Below, one piece after another: positions 55,330 to 64,000 of a stretch of DNA of 64,000 nt (the first letter of the stretch is position 1; each line of letters starts with the position of its first letter). The DNA comes from Luidia sarsii (Eukaryota; Echinodermata; Asteroidea; Paxillosida; Luidiidae): positions 22,061,367 through 22,125,366 of the forward strand of contig OX465101.1 in NCBI GenBank assembly GCA_949987565.1. The letters run 5' to 3'. Below the pieces are notes generated by a model. That model made no database searches and was not told where the DNA came from. It saw only the letters and a program-made list of their open reading frames with translations. Both the position numbers and the translations under genes were made by a program.

Positions 55330-57529
55330 CTACGGTCCATGGTGCAAGTCTGAAGCACCCTAAATCTCATTGGATTACACCCCCAGTTTCATTCAGATGC
55401 ATGTACAACTCAGAGCATGTAAAAGTATGTATAGATGCAGCTTTTGAGTTTTATTTTCAAACAATCAAAGGAGCTAAAACCAACTGGAAGATATTCTTAA
55501 CATTTCAGTTTCATAAATTGCTTTACTTTTGAGCAATGTTCCCCTGAGTTTTGACACATCAGACATTCTATCTTTCAAAAAATAAAAAGCACCAAACTTA
55601 AGTTTATTTTCAGATGTTATTTGGCTAAAATTTGTAGAAGAGTAGGCCAACACCTGTACTTGTAAAAGTTGGGTAGGGAATAATACATTGTTTTCCAAAA
55701 ATGTTTCTGAAACTTAATGCAAAAATGTTGCAAATTACTTTCTCTGTATATTATTCAACTTTCTCTGTCTTGGAGTAAGGTGTTGACTCTAAATGTCAGG
55801 ATCTTACCCAAAAAGCTCAGTGTTCAAAACATCTCCGCAACACCTGCACCCCTGCACCCTATAATGAACCTCAGGTCATAAAGAAGCAGGCCAATCATGA
55901 GCTAGACCAGTCAAAGTGAAGCCGGCAGCTCAACCCTTGATAATGAGACCATAAACTGCACTTGCCTATACAGCGTACTGATGAGTTACAACTTAAAGTG
56001 CTTTGACCGGGACCTATTCAAGACGCCGGATTCAGTAAGGTGGTCTTGAGGAGGGGGCAGGGGGGGAGAGGAGGTTTTGGGTTGGTGGGGGCCGGCTGGG
56101 TGATACAGGGTGCCACCCGTGCCTAATTAATGTTAATGTTATAGGCCCTCCCTTTATCCATGGCCCTGTGTGTTTTGTTGGGGTACCCATCATGAGACAC
56201 TGAGCGCTGAACAGTACCTTTCAGCATGCTTTCGGGCACTGGCGTAAGCCGCCCACACCCCAAAAAAGGGATGGAGGGAGAAAGAGGTTGGATCCTTCTA
56301 TTTGTAAACACACACAAAGACCAGTAGCGTTCTGGACAAAGGCTAAAACTAACTGGAGTCATTGGGGGCCCCTTTAGGCAGGCATGATGCTCAGCAGACT
56401 GGACTGATCTGCAAATTAGTCTTGATTCCAGACTGTGATCTCCCAAGATGGCAAAATGTGTGGTCTGGTCTGGTGTGTGGGTGTGTGTGTGTGTCCTAAA
56501 CAGCATTTACCATCAGGGTTGTATTTGTAGTAAGATTTGCATAGTGTATGTTATAACCAGCTTGGTTAAATATACTTGGAGACAAAGCTGTACTTGAAGT
56601 GATGTGGTTAGGGTTGTACTTGTAGTAAGATTTGCATGGTGTATATTGTCATTTATTTGCAGATACATTTCATGAACAGTCTCACTTGTAATTAGGCATA
56701 CATATGGTACTATACTGAGTAGACTAGAAGGGGGGGGGGGCTACTTTTCCAAAACCTGGCTCAGGCACAGGCTCCAGCTTTGTCTAAATTTCTGCGATCA
56801 ACATTAAGGACCAGACATGAAAACAAAAGGGGCCATTATTGCTATGGTTTTTGCTGAAGATACTCCCAAAAGATTCCCAAGCTTCAACTTCAACAACATA
56901 CCCTGACTTGGCTGTTAATTGTTCCCATGTTCTGGATAACAAAGATAAAACTGGAGCAAGAACCTCAGTCAAAATGCTAAGGGTTGTTACCTCAGGCCAG
57001 GATGCATTCCAATTATTCCAGGGGGGGGGGCTGACTACACACAACTTGAGTCTCTGCAGTGGTGTCCAATTTTAGAACGATCTAATTCTAATGATAATGT
57101 CTTGAGTTTGACTTTGACATGTATTTCTCTACACTGAGATGCCTACAAGAGCTGCCTCATGAAGCCATTAAGGCTGTGATTTATACACCCTCTGCTTTGA
57201 GTCACTGATGGGCCCAATGTAATCTCCTAAGTGTTTTGGCCTTGTCATTCTCCAGTGTCTGGGGCCCATCCAGAACCAAGGGTGACTGCTGCATGACACT
57301 TCATTGGTAAAGCATGGAGGCTGACATGTCCTCTGGTCACAAAAATATCATGCCCCGAGTCATCTCAGTCCGAGTTCGAGTCTGAGTCCCAAAGGGCTCT
57401 CAAGTCTGACTCATGAGTTATCTTTGAATTCAATTTCAATAAGGTAGCTATACAGGCTAACTATTTTCCAATCAGTATAAGTGATATTTTTGTCTTTCTG
57501 TCTGAATGCCGGATCAACTGCTTTTGAGA
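55330..57529. other. Gene-free stretch
   Basis: A direct repeat pair GGGTTGTA(T/C)TTGTAGTAAG at 56517 and 56613 (96 bp apart), a (GT)n run near 56475, and G-runs near 56731 and 57020. No exon recognised. Confidence 0.5.
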
Positions 57530-57598
57530 ATTTGAGAAAGGTCGCGCTCAGATCAAAACATCAGGTCATTTAGATTTTGTTGAGTTTTTGCATAATTT
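57530..57598. mobile_element. FB1 half-copy
   Basis: GAGAAAGGTCGCGCTCAGAT then AAAACATCAGGTCATTTAGA, one FB1 arm. Another fragment with CATTTCGATTCTAGCAGGAC is at 58268-58308. Confidence 0.65.
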
Positions 57599-57602
57599 GG
57601 GA

Positions 57603-57603
<1 letters not shown>

Positions 57604-57633
<30 letters not shown>

Positions 57634-57804
57634 AAGACTTTTTTTTTGACTTTTCAAATGGAGACTTTTTATTGAATCCATTCGACATGAATACAATATA
57701 TACACAATATTTACACGTGATTTTTACAGGGTATTCTTAGTTTTTACAATTATAATTGATTATTATTAGAATTATACATTATTATTATTATTATTATTAT
57801 TATT
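57604..57804. repeat. (GAA)n and (ATT)n microsatellites
   Basis: GAAGAAGAA at 57605-57637, then ATTATTATT at about 57777-57803. Confidence 0.92.
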
Positions 57805-57834
57805 GTAAATAAAAGGAGACAGAGGTAATACACC

Positions 57835-58240
57835 ACGTCTTGCTAAAGCGAGCAGCTGTCTCCCGAAGAAGGTCTCATAATCGTTAAGTTGCATTAGTTA
57901 AGAAGTAAGTAACAATTTTGGAAACTTGATGAAGTAAAACATGACATAAAGTTACTTTTATCTAATACATACATTGGAATTAAGGGTAAACAGAGAAAAG
58001 AGGAGAAGTATAGGTAAGATGTTTGGGGGACGATGGGGGGTGGTCTGAGTCTGGAGACAGTGGGAACACCCATGTCTCGCCAAAGCAAGCAGCTGTCCGA
58101 GTCTCAGAACGGAAAAAGACAGAAAAGAAATGGTACTGTAGTTCACAAAGGGATAGGACAGATTAAAGGGTTTACATCAACCATGTCAGTTTTTTTACTT
58201 TTATCTAATACGTTCATTGTAATTAAGGGTAAGACGAGAC
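57835..58240. repeat. Direct duplication, about 235-bp period, diverged
   Basis: TCTTGCTAAAGCGAGCAGCT at 57839 recurs as TCTCGCCAAAGCAAGCAGCT near 58075; TTACTTTTATCTAATACATA near 57951 recurs as TTACTTTTATCTAATACGTT near 58195. Confidence 0.7.
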
Positions 58241-58824
58241 ATTCTATAAAAAAAAATGCAGGGGCTGCCATTTCGATTCTAGCAGGACTTTCCACAAAGG
58301 CAGAATGATTGAAAAAAGGGCAGTCTCTTTCCATGGCCGGCCGTTGTATTATATTTAAGTCTGTCACCTAAAGCCATAGGATGTTCAAACAGAGTTCTTT
58401 TCCATTGCTGATAACTGTGTGCTCAACACTCAGGCTTTGGTCTATGACCCCCTCTTTGCTCCCGGCAGAAGCTCAGTTTAGTGAAAAAGAAGGCGCTGAG
58501 CCTCTGACAGAGGGGGCAGAGTGGCAAAGGTAGAGACAGGAGGAGGGATTAAATCACAGAGTTCTCAAGTGGGAGTAATTGAAATAATCCCTGTGTTTGC
58601 CTGGACAGCAATGGGGGATGCTTCCACAGTTCCATGAATACTGAAAAGGCTAGAGGGTAAATAGCCTGTCCCTGCTCTCTCCCTGCTCTTTTCTTCCTGC
58701 AGGCTTGGTGTCCTGGGGCAGTTCTTCATTTCAAACCCCCCCCCATCCTCCGCCTAATTTCTGCTGGCCCCTCCCTACCCCCCCCCCCTCTCAGTCAGAC
58801 TCAGTCAGGGAGACAGATCAAATT

Positions 58825-59206
58825 TAACTGAGACGATGGTTAAATTTTGCAATGGTCAGATTTGTCCATCGTTCCCACTTGGACTTTTGAGTCGGTCAAT
58901 TTAACCGAGACGACGGTTAAAGTAACCGAGCTGGCAAAAATTATTTTTGCACAGTTGTGCACAGTGCATGTATGCCGAGTCACGTTTTCCCGAGTGGTGT
59001 GTTTCCACTAGACTAATCGGCTTGGTTAATGTTACCTGGTCACTTTTACTGGGCAGAGGTTGGCCAGTAAAAGTAACCATTCGGCTCGGTTAAAGTAAAC
59101 AAGAGGAAATTTAAATGGGCCATTTCCACTGGACTTAAAATGGGAAAAGTAACCATCATCTCGGTTACTTTGACCAAAATAAGTCCAGTGGAAAAGCGGC
59201 TTCAGA
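58825..59206. mobile_element. TIR-type element related to 7099-7496
   Basis: It contains GTTCCCACTTGGACTTTTGA, GTGTTTCCACTAGACTAATC, CCATTTCCACTGGACTTAAA and the right end AATAAGTCCAGTGGAAAAGC, with many GGTTAA/TTAACC blocks. A small fragment (AGTCTAGTGGGAACACGGCT) lies near 59872. Confidence 0.6.
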
Positions 59207-59388
59207 CAGCCAACTGGTGAAGATTCTCAAAATAAAGCTGTGTTTCCGTTGGCCTTCTTTTTTTCTTTGGGTCAAACCATCTGTTTCCTTGCTCTATGGT
59301 CAAACTACCAGCGACTTTGCTGAAGAATGACAAAATAAATTTAAAGTGGGAACTCAAAGTATATTAACGGCCCTTTCCTTGATGTAAA

Positions 59389-59707
59389 ATTTAGAGGGAG
59401 GGTACACAATTTGAAAAAAAGTGCCCAATATTTTAGCACTAAAAAATCTGCCATTTTCCAGAAAAGAGGAAATTTGTTGAATTTCTGTTAAAAGCTCTGT
59501 GATTTCCATTTCCCAAAACATCCCTCAATTTCTGAAAAGAAAAATAGCACTTAGGTAATTTCATTTCCACATTTTTTCTCATGACATGGTTGACAGGTTG
59601 AGCCAAAAATTACGCAGACTGTGTGTTATTTCATGTGTGATATTTTATGCTTACAAGGTATGGAAGCGATTCTTTGACCTTCGCCAATGGTGTACCCTAC
59701 CTTTAAC
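59389..59707. mobile_element. FB5 element, diverged copy
   Basis: TTTAGAGGGAGGGTACACAA at the left and CCAATGGTGTACCCTACCTT at the right are inverted with mismatches. The inner GATTCTTTGACCTTCGCC matches the other FB5 copies. Confidence 0.68.
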
Positions 59708-60076
59708 TAACAGGGTGAAAATGGTTCACTGAAACTTTCCGCTCAACAGTGGTGACTTACTCAACAGTACCCACAATCAGTGACATTTTACCAGCTATTG
59801 ACGGCCAATGAATGTTCTGTCAGTATATGAGAAATTCCAACTCTTACTACGTGGCTGCACAAGAGAAGAAAAGTCTAGTGGGAACACGGCTTAAGCCAGG
59901 AATCCCTCTCAACTTGAAGCATCCTCCCCAAGTGGTCTTACTGTAGAGCCTGTTGAAGTGCTTGAGGAGTTTTAGCTCCAAAGTAAGCTCACTGCATGCA
60001 TGCTGCCTACCAGTATCTCATCAAATTCAACCCAGGCTATTGCTGCACACTTAGACTAATACAAATTGAGTATAAA

Positions 60077-60218
60077 AAATTAGGAAGGGCTCACATTTCG
60101 ATACTAGCAGGACCTTTCTCAAAGGCATCGAAATGTCATGGCAGGATGGCAATTTGTGATTTTTGCATTTTTGTCATGTTTGAGTCAGTAAGCAGTTTGC
60201 AACATTTTTACATATTTC
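60077..60218. mobile_element. FB1 element
   Basis: CACATTTCGATACTAGCAGG, ACCTTTCTCAAAGGC, then the inverse part starts CGAAATGTCATGGCAGGATG and ends GAGTCAGTAAGCAGTTTGCA. The central second arm is partly deleted. A 135-codon frame that runs through it is not a gene. Confidence 0.75.
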
Positions 60219-63120
60219 AAATTGAGTATGCATACAAATATCTGGTGAAGCCAGATCTTTGTGATTGTAATAATTTTTTCGTGTGGTCTGTGACCAAAAA
60301 AAACATATTTCTTTTTGCCCCTGAAAACTCACATTTCAAAGTGTTTAGTTATTTGGAAGAAATCATGGAAAGACACTCAATTAAGAGCAGAAGTACAGTG
60401 TAGATACTAGATAATAACGGATTGTATAATTAAAAGGTTTTTAAAGTGATGAAAAAGAAGAAAGTAGTTAGTGAGGCAAGTAGTGTGTTTTTAAGAATAT
60501 CAATATTATTTTTTTAGTGAAAGAAAACATGTCCAGTTAAATACTCTGGTACAAGTTTGATGGTCTGTGGGATTTTTTGTTGGTTTTTATCAAATCCCAG
60601 CCCTGTAAGTCTTTCTGCCTGCAAACTTTGTCTGGAGCAGAGGGGATGAGGAGTGAGAATTGGAGGAAGAGAGGGCAGAGTTATACCGCCCTGAAGGCAC
60701 CAATTACTTAGGCACCAATTACCCAAGCCAGTGTAAGCAGTTTTGCAAGTCCTGGCTAATTGGTTGAGCGATTGGATGGAGGGGCAGTGGGGGGGGGGGG
60801 GCTAGAGGGAGAAGCGCAGCCACCTATTCATTGCCTGAAAGAAAGTGGAAAGAAGACAACAACTTCAAAGACTCTTGAGTTCACAGCAGGTACTACTAGG
60901 TTGGCTAACTAGGGGTGAAATCTCAGTAAAGCCCCCTTGTAAGAATTTGCCGGAAGATATGCAAGTCACACCCCCTTCCTTGAATTATGCTGCATAGGCC
61001 TAGTCATACCAGTACAGATTTTCTAAAAACTACACACACAAAAGGGTAATAGTTATAAATTGAGACCGCTACACACACACAAAAGGGTAATAGTTATAAA
61101 TTGAGACCGCGCAAGTGTCTTTGACAGCTTGACAAAGGCTGGTAGTCTGCAGTCAAAACGTCACTTCCTTCAGGCTGACGTCGTGAGCCAACGAACAAGT
61201 TATCTTCATATAATTGTACGTGATGTACAACTTCTTCTGTAGGATGAAATTGATCTTGGTGCTCAATCGCAGTCATCTGTGGGTTACCTCAGGAGCTCAG
61301 AAAATGTCCGGTTTCCAATTAACCTGAGTATCCTCCTTCACTGGTATTTCGTATATTTGTAAACCACATCACATCATTCAGAATTGGCAGTTGCTAAGGT
61401 GGAGTTACCAGTTCAGTGCAGTTTGCACCAAACTTGAAGATGACTGCCCACTCAATGACCTTGAAAACGTAACACATATGGCAAGGTCCTGCATGCAATG
61501 CTGGATAGGTTCGAAATGAGTGGTGGCCCATGCAGTGGCCAAAAGGCAGTTGAAAGTATCATAGGCCACTTGAAGGCCATTCCTAACTGGCCAGCGGTCT
61601 CACTCTCATCAGCGCCATTTTTTGCGATAGAGCAGTCTTCTTCCATAAATTTGCGGTTTTGTGAAAGAATTACTCTATTTTACTTTAAGTTAACCGAGCC
61701 AAAAAAAAACAAACACAGAAAAAACTCTCTTAGTCTGAAACTCTGAATACGGTCACTGCATGTGTGGAGCAGGGTCCCCCCCCCCCCCCCGCATATAAAA
61801 CTGTGAGGTGGCACACCTCACCCCTTTTGATGTTTGATGAACCACCTCAGGTATTTGTCTCCAAACCTGCCACCTCAGAGATCAAAATCATGCTTGACGA
61901 AATCTACACAAAACCAATAACACCTTAGCATTTAGTAAGAGCTGTTATATATGATATATCTGATGTTTCCTTGCACAGTACTGAATGTTTCTACATGGAC
62001 ATGCACATATATATTTCAGTGCTTTGGACCCAATCCCTATCCAATCTGTGACCCATGGAACCCCATGTAGCTCATCCACATTGAATGATCTTCTGAGCAT
62101 CTCAGACCAGGGGAAACCCAGGTGGGGAGATCTTTGTGTGCTGTCTTCAATCAGAAAACCAAGCGCTGCAAAAATACGGACCAGTTGAAAAATTGGCGGG
62201 ACAATTGTGACCTGCTCTGCGAAAAAGGGGTATTATGGGGCGCTATGCTATTACGTGTAAAGGGCTGTTCCATGTGGAGAGGGTGATAAAAAAAAGTCAC
62301 ATTGTGAATTTTGTTTTTTGGGGTTTATTGGCTTCTATCATAGGGCTATAGATAATTTCATGAAGTGTTCAGAAAGATAGCCTCAAAGGAACATAAGTGT
62401 TGCTAGGGGCATTCAAGAGAGTTTCTTTTTAGTAGATTTTCCATTTCCACTCTCTGAAAGCACTTTTGTAAAAATTATACAATATGAATATGCAAATATC
62501 AGTATATCTCCAGAATGCAAAATGCCATGGGGTTCAAACCTACACCAAATTAAAGCTTATAATGTAACCAATTAGCCAGCTACATGTATGTATATAACAC
62601 ATATTTGCCACATAATACCCATTTTTGTGGAGCCGGTCACAATTAGAATTTCTGACAGTGTGATCCGGCTGGTCAGTCTCAATTTTGTCTCATTGGACTT
62701 TCTATCTTAGCCATGCAATTGCCTGAACAGATAACTTATCACCTGTCACATGCTTCTCACCCTTAACCCTACACTATTGGGTGTAAAGCAGGTAGCCCAG
62801 GAGGAAAGCTCTTCAGAGTCTGTTGAATCGTAGACCCATATCCGTCCATCCATTGGAGTCCGAGGATAGGTTAATCTCCAGCCTACTCAATTAACTTATC
62901 AGTGCCCATGCAAGAACTAAAGAACCTGTCTGAACTAGATTATTTGGGGGGGGGGCGGGCGGGGTGACTGAACTTTTTTTTTTAATGAGGTGGGGGATGA
63001 GAGGGTTCAAATTCTAATTGGGCCAATGGCTGATTTCCCATTATTTTGCAGACAGCCATGAATCTTTCCTGGTTTTCCCTTCCGTAAATTCCATCTTCTA
63101 CCAACAAATTATCATTATTA
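60219..63120. other. Gene-free stretch
   Basis: It contains G-runs near 60790 and a C-run near 61780. No exon recognised. Confidence 0.45.
61029..61112. repeat. Exact 41-bp tandem duplication
   Basis: ACACACACAAAAGGGTAATA then GTTATAAATTGAGACCGC occurs twice in a row, with AAAAGGG at 61040 and 61081. Confidence 0.92.
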
Positions 63121-63123
63121 TCC

Positions 63124-63300
63124 AAAATTAGGAGGGCCTGACGTTTTCGAGCCTAGCAGGACCTTTCACAAAGGTCCTTTTCTGCCTATGAGAAAGGTCC
63201 GGCTAGGATCAAAACGTCAGCTAGGCCCTCCTACTAATTTTTGATATTCGCTTCTTGGTCATTTCAGTCAGCAAGCAGTTTGCAACATTCTTGCATATTA
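63124..63300. mobile_element. FB1 foldback element, near complete
   Basis: GGAGGGCCTGACGTTTTCGA, CTAGCAGGACCTTTCACAAA, then inverse ATGAGAAAGGTCCGGCTAGG and GGCCCTCCTACTAATTTTTG, ending TCAGTCAGCAAGCAGTTTGC. Confidence 0.82.
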
Positions 63301-64000
63301 CTGTAATCAGTATTATCCGGCATGCACTGATCTTGTCAGCAAAATTGGACCAAACGGTCCGTCCAAACTGGAACAGAACTGTCAGTCTCAGTGCCTCAAC
63401 ATGGTCGCTGAAAAGAAACTTGAACAACGGACCATTCTCCTTAACTGCTCTATTTAAGGTCTTTATAGTTGGTAAGCATTCCGTATGATTCTATAATTTG
63501 TTGGAACCCAATTGGTTGTGTGACTGTCATTTGTGGCCTCATATGTCGTCAAGAGGTCTGCATGATGAGACTAATCAACTTGGAGACTTGACACAATGGG
63601 GGACGTCTTAGACTCAGTGCTTGGCTCCTTCATTGGATAGAGAGAGAATACATCCTAATAAAACACTCAATTTGAAGCGGTTCATGTTGGCTTTTGCTTT
63701 GCAGCGGGTGGTGGTGGGGATTGGGGGGGGGGGCTAATTGGATGGAACCCTGAGCTCCAGTGATTGACCGGCCTGAGAGGAGGCTGGTGGGATTGTATTA
63801 GCCTGCCAGGGCTTCTCTGGGATCATCCCGGGGATTTCTGGTGGCGAGGGGAAGAAACCCTACAAACACCGTGATGAGGGTGGTGCAAGCGTACGGTACA
63901 GTCCGCGGCCTAGCAGTTAGCGGGAATCGCCATACACACGCACACAAAAAAGGGATAGATTCTTGCGCCTTATTGCATCGCACGCTCCGCGTGCTGAATG
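63301..64000. other. Gene-free right end
   Basis: A G-run near 63723. No exon, RNA gene or repeat array recognised up to the window edge. Confidence 0.45.

Noticed and set aside
59996..60403. 135-codon plus-strand frame
   Set aside because: It reads through an FB1 element, so its middle is transposon sequence.

Overview
The window is eukaryotic genomic DNA, most likely from a marine invertebrate deuterostome. An echinoderm, perhaps a sea star, is my best guess. The reasons are islands of the TACATG hexamer, long introns with GT-AG borders, many short palindromic non-autonomous transposons, and proteins that read as animal orthologues. The species is an inference; nothing in the sequence names it.

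Layout. (1) 4357-5406, plus strand: the last two coding exons of a PPP1R14-type inhibitor of protein phosphatase 1; its 5' exons were not found and probably lie left of the window. (2) 13187-13508: a decayed EHD copy that joins two separated parts of the coding sequence and lacks the intron. (3) 15515-19715, plus: a complete two-exon EHD-family gene (540 aa) coding for a dynamin-like ATPase of endocytic recycling. A large inverted repeat lies just upstream, and a possible small antisense two-exon reading frame lies in its intron. (4) 44661-32495, minus: an eight-exon gene whose first half matches SLX4IP, the SLX4-interacting DNA-repair protein. Its last three exons resemble the C-terminal domain of PWWP3A/PWWP3B (MUM1/EXPAND1). 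All seven junctions keep reading phase. This apparent SLX4IP to PWWP3-C joining is the most unusual gene-level observation here. (5) 49313-49739, plus: the GC-rich first coding exon of a type II membrane protein of unknown family; its later exons were not found.

EHD and the SLX4IP-like gene converge on a gene-free stretch of about 12 kb. Most of the rest is repeats: at least five families of foldback or TIR elements (FB1 to FB5 below), several single TIR elements, tRNA-like sequences, a LINE 3' end running into a 0.67 kb ATG-type microsatellite, and, inside an SLX4IP intron, a 1.5 kb element with terminal inverted repeats enclosing about 43 copies of a 31-bp minisatellite.

The genes do not form one pathway. 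PPP1R14 concerns phosphatase signalling, EHD membrane traffic, and the SLX4IP-like gene genome maintenance. No rRNA, CRISPR array or prokaryotic operon is present.
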